This document shows, piece by piece, positions 34,983 to 43,739 of a DNA stretch of 64,000 nucleotides (the first letter of the stretch is position 1; the number at the start of each line of letters is the position of its first letter). The notes under the pieces are model-generated. The model ran no database searches. It worked only from the letters and a program-made list of their open reading frames with translations, and was not told where the DNA came from. The stretch spans positions 1-64,000 of the forward strand of contig NZ_JAOXLP010000001.1 of the NCBI RefSeq assembly GCF_025791835.1, given 5' to 3'. The position numbers and the translations under genes were made by a program. The DNA comes from Roseomonas xinghualingensis. Lineage in GTDB: Bacteria > Pseudomonadota > Alphaproteobacteria > Acetobacterales > Acetobacteraceae.

Positions 34983-35162
34983 TGCAGCCTCCCAACGAAC
35001 GTCGCGGCGCCAACGCGGGGCACAGGGGGAGGGTTGCCGATCCTGGAGGCCAGAAGATGCACCCCCCGGAACAGATAGAGGGCACACCGCAGCGATCCAG
35101 CCCGAACTGTTCCAGTCCCAGCCGCGCTGCTAGGATGTTCCCAGATAGGAACGGAGGTGCGC

Positions 35163-35432
35163 ATGCCTGGAATCCGGCACGCAGCCAGCTTCATGCTCCT
35201 GCCGGCGCTGCTTCTGGCGGCCTGCGCCCAGCTCCCCTCCGCCCCAGGCGCCGCAGTCACTCCCGCCACTCCTGAGGAGGCCCTCTACGCCTGCCAAATG
35301 CGGGGCGCCGCGGCGGAGGATCAGTACTACTGGCCCAGGCGCTCCCTCGGGATCGACGGCGCGATCGCCAGGGCCCAGGTCACCGATGCGTGCATGAAGA
35401 CATACCGGCGGACCGGCATGGTGCCACGCTGA
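35163..35432 (+). CDS. Small lipoprotein
   Basis: This 89-residue predicted lipoprotein has a lipobox LLAAC and a short mature domain with two Cys (YACQMRG and DACMKTY). The QYYWPRRS segment lies in between. GGAGG lies five bases before ATG 35163. I do not recognise a named family. The mature region resembles short entericidin-sized or Cys-paired periplasmic proteins seen widely in Acetobacteraceae. Confidence 0.65.
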   Translation: MPGIRHAASFMLLPALLLAACAQLPSAPGAAVTPATPEEALYACQMRGAAAEDQYYWPRRSLGIDGAIARAQVTDACMKTYRRTGMVPR

Positions 35433-35536
35433 CCTGCCGCCACCCGGCGCGCTGAACAACCGGGCGCACCCGTGTTGTGCCCCAAAGGGCCAGCCCCCTA
35501 AGCTTCCCGGAGGAAACGTACAGGACCGAGAAAAAC

Positions 35537-36508
35537 ATGCTTGCTTCCCGCCGGCGGTTCGTCGGCGCGGTGATGGCCGCGTCAGCCCTCCCCTTCTCCG
35601 CACGCGCCGATGCGAACTGGCCGAACCGCCCGATCCGCGTGGTCGCCTCCTACGCGCCCGGCGGCGGGGTGGATGTGCCGACGCGCGTGGTGGCCGAGCC
35701 GATGGGCCGCTTCCTCGGCCAGCCGCTGGTCGTCGAGAACCGCGCGGGCGCCACGGGCTCCATCGGCGCAGGCGCCGTCGCCCAGGCCGCCCCCGATGGC
35801 TACACCATCCTGTCCGATGCCTCCGGCCAGGCGCTCAACCCGGCGCTGATGCCCAATCTTCCCTTCGACTATGCCAAGGCCTTCGCCCCCGTCGGGCGCC
35901 TCTGCACCCTGCCACAGGTCCTGGTGGTGCTGCCGAAAGGGCCGGAAAGCCTGCGCGCGCTGCTCAACCGCGCGCGGGAGGTGAAGGGCCTCACCTACGC
36001 CTCCTCCGGCATCGCCTCGGGGCCGCATCTGGCAGGGGCGGTGCTGTCACGGCGCGCCGATCTGGGGCTGGTGCATGTCGCCTATCGCGGCTCGGCCCCG
36101 GCCATGCAGGATGTGCTGGCGGGCGCGGTGGACATGGCCTTCTCCACCACGCCCCAGGCCGTGCCGCTGATCCGCGAGGGCCGGCTGCGCGCCCTGGCCG
36201 TCACCACCCGCGAGCGCCTGCCCTTCCTCCCCGATGTGCCGACCATCGCGGAGCAGGGCTTCGAGGGCTTCGACGTGAATGACTGGGTGGCGGTCTGGGC
36301 CCCGGCGGGAACGCCCGATCCTGTCCTGGTCCGCCTGAACGCCGCCCTGAACCATGCCCTGGCCGACCCCGCGATCCGGGACCGGCTCCTGAACGGCCTT
36401 GGCGTGCTGCCCACCGGCGGTAGCCGGCAGGAACTGGCGGAATTCGTCGCCGCCCAGCGCGTGGCGATGCGCGAGGTGGTGCGGGCGGAGAATATCCGCC
36501 TCGAATGA
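35537..36508 (+). CDS. Bug/TctC-type periplasmic solute receptor (second of three)
   Basis: This is a 323-residue tripartite tricarboxylate transporter receptor. The N-terminal SRRRFVGAVMAASALPFSARA is a twin-arginine signal rather than the plain Sec signal of the first copy. Family blocks IRVVASYAPGGGVD, ENRAGATGSIGAG, VAYRGSAPAMQDVLAG and the VPTIAEQG segment are present. No permease partner is nearby. An intrinsic terminator lies 25 bases after the stop. Confidence 0.9.
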   Translation: MLASRRRFVGAVMAASALPFSARADANWPNRPIRVVASYAPGGGVDVPTRVVAEPMGRFLGQPLVVENRAGATGSIGAGAVAQAAPDGYTILSDASGQALNPALMPNLPFDYAKAFAPVGRLCTLPQVLVVLPKGPESLRALLNRAREVKGLTYASSGIASGPHLAGAVLSRRADLGLVHVAYRGSAPAMQDVLAGAVDMAFSTTPQAVPLIREGRLRALAVTTRERLPFLPDVPTIAEQGFEGFDVNDWVAVWAPAGTPDPVLVRLNAALNHALADPAIRDRLLNGLGVLPTGGSRQELAEFVAAQRVAMREVVRAENIRLE

Positions 36509-36532
36509 TCCCTGCCTGAATGACTGCGGTGA

Positions 36533-36557
36533 GGCGGAGCCGAAACAAGGCTCCGCC
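36533..36557 (+). terminator. Intrinsic terminator after the second Bug receptor
   Basis: GGCGGAGCC-GAAACAA-GGCTCCGCC forms a perfect nine-base stem with a seven-base loop. A T-rich stretch (TATTTT) follows about 10 bases later. The stem sequence resembles one hairpin of the dispersed repeat family. Confidence 0.7.
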
Positions 36558-36708
36558 AGCCGGGCCTATTTTAGCTCCCCATGTTGAAGTCGGCTGTGAA
36601 GAACGGCACCTAAAGGCCCTGCCCGGCCGTCCGGCCCCCGAGTCGCGACCCCTGGGCAGGCGCCCGGCCGCCCGCCGGTGACCACAGGAGAGCCGGAGAG
36701 GCGTCGGC

Positions 36709-37422
36709 ATGGGGGTGCTGCTCGCGGCGCTTGCGCTGCTCGCTTTCGCCGCCGTCCTGGTCATCGCGCATGGCATCCCCGTCGAGGCGCCGCCGCCCGC
36801 AAAACCCGGAAAAGCGGCTGAGGCCCCCAGCCTCACCCCCCGCCAGTTCGAGCAGCATTGCGCCGATGTGCTGGCCGCGCGGGGCTGGTCCGTCACGGTC
36901 GGGCGCGGCTCGGGCGACCAAGGGGTGGATGTCCTGGCCCGCAAGGGCGGGCGCAGCGTGGTGCTGCAATGCAAACTCTATAGCCGCCCCGTCGGCAACA
37001 AGGCGGTGCAGGAAGCCCTGGCCGGGTGCGGCTATGCCGGGGCGGATGGTGCCGCGGTGGTTTCCAACGCCGCCTTCACCGCCGCCGCCCATGCGCTGGC
37101 CGCGCGCACAGGCGTGCTGCTGCTGCATGTCTCGGACCTGCCCCGGGCCGATACGCTCTTCCAGTTCCCCGCCAACCCCGCGCCCCTGCCGGCCGAGCCG
37201 CCGACCCGCGCCCGGCGCCGGCGCGCGCGGCAGCCCGCCAGGACGGCCGGCTGGCGCCTCCCCGGCCCCGCCATCCCGGCCATGGTGCTGGCGGGCTTCA
37301 TCCTGCTCTGCCCCCGCATGGCCCCGGAAACGCCCGACGCGCCGCCTCCGGGCGCCTCTCGCCAGGCCCTTCCGCTGCCCCCGCCGGCACCGCCGGCCCC
37401 CTTCCGCCAGGCATCCCGCTGA
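36709..37422 (+). CDS. Membrane-anchored Mrr-like restriction endonuclease-fold protein
   Basis: This 237-residue protein has a first membrane helix at residues 3-20, then an Mrr_cat domain. LTPRQFEQHCADVL opens it, and the PD-(D/E)XK-like core has Asp 74 in QGVDVLA and Gln 87-x-Lys 89 in VVLQCKLY. A second hydrophobic segment lies at about 188-205, followed by a Pro-rich tail. Both active-site strands are intact, so nuclease activity is plausible. No methylase accompanies it. Similar membrane-linked Mrr proteins are common but poorly understood. Confidence 0.78.
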   Translation: MGVLLAALALLAFAAVLVIAHGIPVEAPPPAKPGKAAEAPSLTPRQFEQHCADVLAARGWSVTVGRGSGDQGVDVLARKGGRSVVLQCKLYSRPVGNKAVQEALAGCGYAGADGAAVVSNAAFTAAAHALAARTGVLLLHVSDLPRADTLFQFPANPAPLPAEPPTRARRRRARQPARTAGWRLPGPAIPAMVLAGFILLCPRMAPETPDAPPPGASRQALPLPPPAPPAPFRQASR

Positions 37423-37514
37423 GCCGGTTCGTGCTCACGCCTCGCACCTTCAGGACGAACACCCTACATTGGGACCAGGAAAAGCCCCCTGTTCCCGGAA
37501 GCCATCCCCCAAGC

Positions 37515-38822
37515 ATGACCGAGCACACCCTGGCCGCCGCTACCGACCCCGCCCTGAATGGTGGCGCCGTCCGGCTCACCCGCCTGCCCAACGGCCTCAC
37601 CATCGTCTCCGACACCATGACCCGCGTGGAGACCGCCTCCATCGGCGCCTATGCCCATACCGGCACGCGGGATGAGGAGGCGCATGAGAACGGCGTCTCC
37701 CACTTCCTCGAGCACATGGCCTTCAAGGGCACGGAAAAGCGCGACGCCCAGGCCATCGCGCGCGAGATCGAGGCGGTGGGCGGCCATCTCAACGCCTACA
37801 CGGCCCGCGAGACGACCGCCTATTACGCCAAGGTCCTGAAGGAGGACCTGCCGCTCGCCGCCGACATCCTCGGCGACATCCTGACGCATTCCTCCTTCGC
37901 CCCCGAGGAGGTGGAGCGCGAGCGCGGCGTGATCCTGCAGGAGATCGGCCAGGCGAACGACACGCCGGACGACATCATCTTCGACCACTTCCAGGAAACC
38001 GCCTATTCCGGCCAGCCCATGGGCCGCCCCACCCTCGGCCCGGCCTCGATCATCGAGAAGCTGCCGCGCGAGGCGCTGACCGGCTACATGCGCCGCCATT
38101 ACGGCCCCTCCCGCATGGTGGTGGCCGCCGCCGGCGCCGTGGAGCACGAGACGCTGGTGGAACTGGCAAAGAAGCACTTCGCCGACCTCCCCAGCATCGA
38201 CCAGCACCAGGCCGAACCCGCCCGCTACACGGGCGGCGAGTTCCGCGAGGAGCGCGACCTGGATCAGGTCCACCTGCTGCTGGGCTTCCCCGGCCCCGCC
38301 TATGGCGACCCGATGCACTACCCGACGATGCTGCTCTCCACGATCCTCGGCGGCGGCATGTCCTCCCGCCTGTTCCAGGAGATCCGCGAGCGCCGCGGCC
38401 TCGTCTATTCGGTCTATTCCTTCCACTCGCCCTACCGGGATGCCGGCCTCTTCACGATCTATGCCGGCACCGGCGAGGATCAGGCCGCCGAGCTGATGCC
38501 CGCCACGCTGGAGGAACTCCGCCGCGTCCAGCACGACGTCACCGAGGAGGAGCTGGCCCGCGCCAAGGCCCAGCTCCGCGCCTCCGTGCTGATGTCCCTG
38601 GAATCCACCGGCTCGCGCTGCGAGCAGCTGGCGCGCCAGCTTCAGGTGCATGGCCGCATCGTCCCGGTGGAGGAGACCAAGGCGAAGATCGCCGCCGTCA
38701 CGGTGGAGCAGATCCAGCAGGCCGCCGCCCGCGCCTTCCGCTCAGCGCCGACCCTCGCGGCCCTCGGCCCCGCCGGCCGCGTGCCGCGCCTGCCGGAAGT
38801 GGCCGAAAGGCTCGCCGCATGA
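37515..38822 (+). CDS. M16 family zinc peptidase (processing-peptidase-like)
   Basis: This 435-residue protein is related to the beta subunit of mitochondrial processing peptidase and bacterial PqqF-like peptidases. The inverted zinc motif is H63-F-L-E66-H67, with the distal Glu in VERERGVILQEI. ILGGGMSSRLFQEIRERRGLVYSV is the C-terminal binding signature. ATG 37515 gives the usual length. Its stop overlaps the pmbA start (ATGA). Confidence 0.9.
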   Translation: MTEHTLAAATDPALNGGAVRLTRLPNGLTIVSDTMTRVETASIGAYAHTGTRDEEAHENGVSHFLEHMAFKGTEKRDAQAIAREIEAVGGHLNAYTARETTAYYAKVLKEDLPLAADILGDILTHSSFAPEEVERERGVILQEIGQANDTPDDIIFDHFQETAYSGQPMGRPTLGPASIIEKLPREALTGYMRRHYGPSRMVVAAAGAVEHETLVELAKKHFADLPSIDQHQAEPARYTGGEFREERDLDQVHLLLGFPGPAYGDPMHYPTMLLSTILGGGMSSRLFQEIRERRGLVYSVYSFHSPYRDAGLFTIYAGTGEDQAAELMPATLEELRRVQHDVTEEELARAKAQLRASVLMSLESTGSRCEQLARQLQVHGRIVPVEETKAKIAAVTVEQIQQAAARAFRSAPTLAALGPAGRVPRLPEVAERLAA

Positions 38823-40174
38823 GCATGAAGACGGAGCGGACAAAGGCCGACCCGCGCGAAACCCTCGCCGCCCTCGTCTCCGCCGCCCGCGCGGCGGGGG
38901 CGGATGCGGCCGATGCCATCCTCGCCGCCGGCGCCTCCCTCTCCGTCCAGATGCGGCTGGGCGAGGTGGAGAATGTCGAGCGCTCCGAGGGCTTTGACAT
39001 CGGGCTGCGCGTCTTCCTCGGAAAGCGCCAGGCCATCGTCTCCACCACCGATGCCGATCCGCGGGGCTTCGCCGCCCTGGCGGAACGCGCCGTCGCCATG
39101 GCCCGCGCCGTGCCGGAAGACCCCTATGGCTTCCTGCCGGAACGCGTCCCCGCCCTGGCCGACCTTCCGCTCGACATGGATGACGGCCAGGAACCGGATG
39201 TTGCCGCCCTGACCGCCCGCACCCGCCGTGCCGAGGAAGCCGCGCGCGCCATCAAGGGCGTGACGAATTCCGAAGGCGCCGATGCGGGCTGGAGCCGCAC
39301 GGTGATCGCCCTGGCAGCCTCCAATGGTTTCGCGGGCACCTATACCCGCAGCGGCCACAGCCTTTCCGTCACCGCCGTCGCCGGCCAGGGCACGGGGATG
39401 GAGCGCGACTACGACTATTCCACCGCGACGCATCTTTCGGATCTGGATGATCCGGAAACGCTCGGCCGCACCGCCGGGGAACGCGCGGTGCGCCGCCTGA
39501 ACCCCATCCGTCCCGCCACCGCGCGCCTGCCGGTGCTTTACGATCCGCGCGTCGCGGGCTCGATCCTCGGCCATCTCACCAATGCCGCGAACGGCGCCGC
39601 CATCGCGCGCGGCACCAGCTTCCTGCTGAAGAAGATGGGCGAACGCGTCATGGCCCCCGGCCTGACGATCCGCGACGACCCGACCCGCCCGCGCGGCCTC
39701 CGCTCCCGCCCCTTCGACGCGGAAGGCATGCCCACCGCGCCGCTGGCCATCGTCGAGGACGGCATCCTCAACCACTGGATCCTCGACTGGCGCTCGGCCC
39801 GGCAGCTCGGCCTGGCATCCAATGGCCGCGCCTCGCGCGCCGTGGGCGGCCCGCCCTCGCCTTCCACCACCAATCTCTGGCTTGAACCCGGCCCGCTTTC
39901 GCCGGAGGCCCTGATGGCGGACATCAGGGAGGGCCTCTACGTCACCGAGATGATCGGCAGCAGCATCAACAGCCTGACCGGCGACTACAGCCGTGGCGCC
40001 TCCGGCTTCATGATCCGCAACGGCCAGCTCGCCGAGCCCTTCTCCGGCGTCACCATCGCCGGGAACCTGCTGGAGATGTTCCTGAACACCACCCCGGCCA
40101 ATGACCTCCGCTTCCGGCGCGGCATCGACAGCCCGACGCTCCGGATCGAAGGCCTGACCATGGCCGGCGCTTAA
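38819..40174 (+). CDS. pmbA: PmbA/TldE peptidase subunit
   Basis: This 451-residue protein lacks the HExxxH zinc site of its partner TldD, as expected for PmbA/TldE. It carries the family blocks EVENVERSEGFDIGLRV, MSTTDAD-like substrate loop VSTTDAD, ARLPVLYDPRVAGSILGHL and SINSLTGDYSRGASGFMI. With TldD it forms a peptidase that cleaves unstructured peptides such as microcin precursors. tldD is not in this window. It is co-translated with the M16 gene. Confidence 0.92.
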   Translation: MSMKTERTKADPRETLAALVSAARAAGADAADAILAAGASLSVQMRLGEVENVERSEGFDIGLRVFLGKRQAIVSTTDADPRGFAALAERAVAMARAVPEDPYGFLPERVPALADLPLDMDDGQEPDVAALTARTRRAEEAARAIKGVTNSEGADAGWSRTVIALAASNGFAGTYTRSGHSLSVTAVAGQGTGMERDYDYSTATHLSDLDDPETLGRTAGERAVRRLNPIRPATARLPVLYDPRVAGSILGHLTNAANGAAIARGTSFLLKKMGERVMAPGLTIRDDPTRPRGLRSRPFDAEGMPTAPLAIVEDGILNHWILDWRSARQLGLASNGRASRAVGGPPSPSTTNLWLEPGPLSPEALMADIREGLYVTEMIGSSINSLTGDYSRGASGFMIRNGQLAEPFSGVTIAGNLLEMFLNTTPANDLRFRRGIDSPTLRIEGLTMAGA

Positions 40175-41607
40175 GCCCGGAGGCTCCGCCTCCGGACCTC
40201 CACCGGGGCGGCAGCGCCGCCGCCGCGCGGGCGGGCCTGGACGGTGCCGGGTGGTGTCGGATCTGGATCTCCCTGCGCCGGGGCGCTTCGCCCCTGGGAG
40301 CGTCGCCGGAGCTGCTGCCAGACGTCGTTATCGCGGTTGTAGAAATCGGGGCGAAACTGCAACGCCCCGTCGGCATCGGCAAAAGCGGTCTGGTAGGCCA
40401 CGAAAACCGGGACCGGCTTCGCCAGCTTGTGCCGGGTCGTGCCGCCGGGCGCGATCATCTCATCGATCGCGTCGAGAGACCGCTCCATCAGCATGGCGGT
40501 GAATTCATGGGCATTCTGCACCCGGATGCATCCACGGCTGACGCGGCGGTTATCGCGCCCGAAGAGGAATTGGCTCGGCGTGTCGTGCAGATAGACGTCG
40601 AAGCGGTTCGGCATGTCGAGCATGATCTGGCCGAGTGCCGTGCTGGGCCCCGGCAACTGCTCCACCTCGCCATTGGGCCGCATGACCATGTTGTGACGTG
40701 CCAGGTATTCGGGATCCTGTTCGATCTTCGGCAGGACTTCCGCCGCGGCGATATCCCTCGGGATGACCCAGGGAGGATTGAAGAAGCTTGCCTCGATCAT
40801 CGCGTGGAACTCGGGGCTCTGGTTCCGCTCATCCTCCCCTCCCACAACGACCCGCGTTGAGAAGACAGGCCTGTCGTCGCGGTAGAGGAGCAGGTGCTGG
40901 TCGGCGACATTGACCCAGACGCGGTCCGCCGGCAGCGAATGCGGCAGCCAGCGCTGGCGCTCGAGATTCACCTCGATCTTGCTCAGGCGCTCCGGCGCAG
41001 CGCCCCTGGAACCATTCGCTCGGGCGTCCCGCAACGCCTTGCGCAGGGCATTGTAGGCCGGCGTCGCCGGTGCCAGCGCCTCGATCGCCACCCCGGGGTC
41101 GCGGCTGCCAATGGCCCTATCGAGAGCCGCGGGAACATCGACCGGCCCGGGCGCCAGGGCCTCGCTGTCCTTGCGACGCTCGGCCGGAACGGCGCCACGC
41201 GCCAGCGCGTCGGCATAGGAGAGGAAGGCGTCCGACAGCAAGAATTCGCGATCGGCAGGCGCCAGCTCTTCCCGGCGCCGCAATTGCCCGGCGTGAAACA
41301 GATCCGGATCGAGCCCATGGTCCCCGGCGCGCAACACGGCTTCCACCAGTGAATTCGCCTGTTCTGCGTGGGTATTCCATACATGCTGGGTGCCGCGCCG
41401 CGCATAGAAGCGCCGCAGCAGGTCGGGATTCAGCCGTTCGCCCGGGATGGAGAACCCTGGCGCTTCGTTCCGGCGCTTCCCGAGTTCCGTGTTGCCTTGG
41501 GGGATCAGTATTTCGCGATCACGTTTTGCACCGCAGGCGGAAAGCCCACATGCCGCAAGAAGAGCAATTGTGCCGCGCCGGGGCAGGTGAACCCGAGCAG
41601 ATGTCAT
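40171..41607 (-). CDS. YcbB-type L,D-transpeptidase lipoprotein
   Basis: This 478-residue protein cross-links peptidoglycan 3-3. A lipobox with Cys 25 (GLSAC; Cys 20 is an alternative) follows the signal. A scaffold and putative peptidoglycan-binding part (about 30-220) leads to a YkuD domain (about 235-395). Its active site is FDVYLHDTPSQFLF then SRGCIRV with the catalytic Cys. The last roughly 30 residues (RPRGGGAAAPVEVRRRSLRA) are encoded by a dispersed repeat, so the native stop was probably lost. Its end overlaps the pmbA stop by four bases. Confidence 0.88.
   Translation of the reverse strand: MTSARVHLPRRGTIALLAACGLSACGAKRDREILIPQGNTELGKRRNEAPGFSIPGERLNPDLLRRFYARRGTQHVWNTHAEQANSLVEAVLRAGDHGLDPDLFHAGQLRRREELAPADREFLLSDAFLSYADALARGAVPAERRKDSEALAPGPVDVPAALDRAIGSRDPGVAIEALAPATPAYNALRKALRDARANGSRGAAPERLSKIEVNLERQRWLPHSLPADRVWVNVADQHLLLYRDDRPVFSTRVVVGGEDERNQSPEFHAMIEASFFNPPWVIPRDIAAAEVLPKIEQDPEYLARHNMVMRPNGEVEQLPGPSTALGQIMLDMPNRFDVYLHDTPSQFLFGRDNRRVSRGCIRVQNAHEFTAMLMERSLDAIDEMIAPGGTTRHKLAKPVPVFVAYQTAFADADGALQFRPDFYNRDNDVWQQLRRRSQGRSAPAQGDPDPTPPGTVQARPRGGGAAAPVEVRRRSLRA
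40175..40240. repeat. Dispersed GC palindromic repeat, copy E (partly coding)
   Basis: GGAGGCTCCGCCTCCGGACC then CCGGGGCGGCAGCGCCGCC repeats the two-hairpin order of copy A. It sits at the junction of the convergent pmbA and L,D-transpeptidase genes, and is read as the C-terminus of the latter. Confidence 0.65.
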
Positions 41608-41749
41608 TGGCTCCCGGCCTTCCAGTCCGATTTCACACCGTGGCACTCCCTTCTTTTCTGGCCTACCCGAGCAAGCGCCAGTTTAAGTTTGCCAAGATCT
41701 CGCCTTCAATTTAATCATTTCGACACAGCAACATAACGGGAAGAAACCG
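41608..41749. promoter_or_regulatory. Divergent promoter region, L,D-transpeptidase and small lipoprotein
   Basis: Both flanking genes read away from this 142-bp gap. Its lipoprotein-proximal half contains several A/T runs rare elsewhere (TTTAAGTTTG and CAATTTAATCATTT), consistent with promoter elements. Exact -35/-10 boxes cannot be fixed by eye. Confidence 0.4.
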
Positions 41750-41941
41750 ATGTTCGCCCTTTCCATGCCTGTGGCTCGCCACAGGCTGTTCCGCAATGCG
41801 GCCGTGGTTGCCGTCGTGGCCCCCGTGGCGCTGCTCGCAGCCTGTGCTCAAGAGCCTCCGCCGCCACCGCCGCCGACACCGGTCTATGTGGCACCGGCTC
41901 CGGCTCCGCCTCCGCCGGTGGTTCCGCCAGCACGAGGCTAG
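41750..41941 (+). CDS. Very small proline-rich lipoprotein
   Basis: This 63-residue protein has a signal ending in the lipobox LLAAC, then a mature tail of only about 30 residues made mainly of Pro, Val and Ala. The 142-bp gap before it is AT-rich for this genome (TTTAAGTTTG, CAATTTAATCATTTC) and is likely the shared promoter region with the leftward transpeptidase. Possibly an outer-membrane or periplasmic spacer lipoprotein. Function unknown. Confidence 0.6.
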   Translation: MFALSMPVARHRLFRNAAVVAVVAPVALLAACAQEPPPPPPPTPVYVAPAPAPPPPVVPPARG

Positions 41942-42184
41942 TCAGCAGGGCAGGGCGGGCCGGGCGGGCGGCGCCGGCTTGCCGCAAGCGCTGCGCCGCC
42001 TGTCGTTCTAAAGTCGCGGCCGCTCGCTCAGAATGGCTGAAATACGATCACGCCCGCGACTGAAAAAGGCGGGCCTTCCAGTAATCACCCGGACTGCGTT
42101 GCAGCCTCACGGAAAGCGGACACAACGCTACGAATGGAGCCGCGTGACAGAACGGCGGCGCTTCTGCCTGTCTAACCAACCTCA
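41942..42184. other. Intergenic region, no gene seen
   Basis: About 240 bp with no supported reading frame. A possible hairpin GCCCGC-N11-GCGGGC (42052-42074) with an A-rich loop is present. The sequence is irregular and may be further decayed material from the adjacent pseudogene insertion. Confidence 0.35.
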
Positions 42185-42450
42185 TCAGACGTAGTTGCGC
42201 AGGCGCTGCCCTGGCAGCAGGTCATAGGGCGACTTCCAGCCGGGCAGCGCGGTGATGCGTGAAAACCAAGCCAATGTTGGGGAAGCGCCCGCGAGATCGT
42301 ACCCGCTCTCGTCTCGCGGAAATATCAGCTAGCCGCACATCGACAAGCCAGCGGCGGTCGGCACAGGCGCCGGAAGGCCAGCGCATCCACCATCTCCAAC
42401 GGCCGGTCCACGCCACCTGGCCGATCAGCCAGCGCAGGATCTCCGACAAA
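42185..42450 (-). pseudogene. Decayed glutathione S-transferase
   Basis: Three leftward frames in order give parts of one GST C-terminal domain. They are SEILRWLIGQV, then RRWLVDVRLADIS, then, after a frameshift near 42340, the helix series ESGYDLAGASPTLAWFS and RITALPGWKSPYDLLPG, ending with a TGA at 42185. The last part is the very conserved PGWKxPYDLxPG end of this GST group. The N-terminal thioredoxin domain is not recognisable. At least one frameshift and 5' loss make it a remnant. An intact but different GST lies at 44752-45378. Confidence 0.75.
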
Positions 42451-42555
42451 CAGGGCCGAGTACCCCATCACGGATGCAACGAAGATCGGCAATATGGCCA
42501 GGCCGGCGCGCATGCCCGTTACGGCCAAGCAAGCATCCGACCAGGGAGAAACCCC

Positions 42556-43677
42556 ATGAAGCTCGGCTTCTTCACCATGCCGATCCACCCGCTGAACAAG
42601 GATTGGAGGCAATCCCTGCGTGAGGACCAGGAGGCCTTCGTGCTGGCGGACCGGCTGGGCTATTCGGAAGCCTATGTCGGGGAACACTCCACCGACGCGG
42701 CGGAGAACATCACCTCCTGCATGATGTTCCTCTCCACCTTGGCCGGGCAGACGAAGCAGATCCGCCTGGGCACCGGCACGGTGAACATGCCCAACACCCA
42801 TCCGGCGGCAGTGGCGGCCCAGGCGGCAATGCTGGACCATATGCTGGATGGGCGCTTCATTCTGGGCATCAGCCCTGGCGGGCTGCTTTCGGATGCCGAG
42901 GTCTTCGGCAATCTCGGCGCCGACCGCAACGCCATGTTCCTCGAATGCATCAACCAGGTGCTGGAACTATGGACAACGGAGCCGCCCTATAACCTCGATG
43001 GCAAGTTCTGGAAGGTGGGCACGCCCAGGACCTACCTGCCCGAAATCGGCCAGGGGATCATCCCCAGGCCACTGCAGCGCCCGCATCCGCCCATCGTCGT
43101 CACCGCCGTCGCCCCCTTCTCCAAGGGCGTGACGGAAGCGGCGGCGCGCGGCTGGGATCCGATCTCGGCCAACTTCCTCATGCCGGCCTGGGTGCGCAGC
43201 CACTGGCCGAAATATGTGGAAGGCTGCGAGCGCACTGGCCGCCCCGCCGATCCCGCGAACTGGCGCGTGGCGAAAAGCATCTTCGTGGCCGATGACGACA
43301 GGACGGCGCGCGACTACGCGACCGACGCCGACAGCCCCTACACCTACTACTACCGCTCCCTGCTGACGAAGCTGGTCCGCAACGGCCGCGCGGAGCTGTT
43401 CAAGGAACGGCGCGACATGCCGGATGAGGAGGTGACGCTCGATTACGTCACCAACCACCTGGTCTTCCACGGCTCGGTGAACAAGGTGGTGGACCAGATT
43501 CTCGCCTTCCGCGAACAGGTCGGCGATTTCGGCACGCTGCTCTATGCCGGCAAGGACTGGCGCGATCCTGTGCTGGGGCGCCGCTCCATGGAACTGATGG
43601 CCGAGAAGGTGATGCCGGCGGTGAATGCCGCCATCGGCACCGAGGTGGTGCGCGTGACCGGAGAGGCCGCGGCATGA
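42556..43677 (+). CDS. LLM-class flavin-dependent oxidoreductase
   Basis: This is a 373-residue luciferase-like monooxygenase. FFTMPIHPL, AYVGEHSTD, IRLGTGTVNMPNTHP and AMLDHMLDGRFILGISPGG are the family's N-terminal blocks that bind FMN or F420. The C-terminal helix region shows YVTNHLVFHGSVNKVVDQI. A strong purine tract (AGGGAGAA) precedes ATG 42556. The substrate is not indicated. An inverted repeat directly after the stop separates it from the convergent reductase gene. Confidence 0.85.
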   Translation: MKLGFFTMPIHPLNKDWRQSLREDQEAFVLADRLGYSEAYVGEHSTDAAENITSCMMFLSTLAGQTKQIRLGTGTVNMPNTHPAAVAAQAAMLDHMLDGRFILGISPGGLLSDAEVFGNLGADRNAMFLECINQVLELWTTEPPYNLDGKFWKVGTPRTYLPEIGQGIIPRPLQRPHPPIVVTAVAPFSKGVTEAAARGWDPISANFLMPAWVRSHWPKYVEGCERTGRPADPANWRVAKSIFVADDDRTARDYATDADSPYTYYYRSLLTKLVRNGRAELFKERRDMPDEEVTLDYVTNHLVFHGSVNKVVDQILAFREQVGDFGTLLYAGKDWRDPVLGRRSMELMAEKVMPAVNAAIGTEVVRVTGEAAA

Positions 43678-43680
43678 AAA

Positions 43681-43711
43681 AAGAGGCGCCGGGGATGCCC
43701 CGGCGCCTCTT
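43681..43711 (-). terminator. Intrinsic terminator between convergent genes
   Basis: AAGAGGCGCCGGGG and CCCCGGCGCCTCTT form a perfect 14-base stem around a three-base loop. In the leftward direction six T (from the A-run at 43675-43680) follow the stem, so it ends the reductase transcript efficiently and can also stop the flavin oxidoreductase transcript. Confidence 0.85.
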
Positions 43712-43739
43712 CCGCTTCAGCCCAGCGCAAGAAACCTCG

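Noticed and set aside
34417..35085. Alternative leftward frame over the YidB-like gene
   Set aside because: It lacks any conserved block, while the frame used carries the DUF937 motifs with protein-like codon use.
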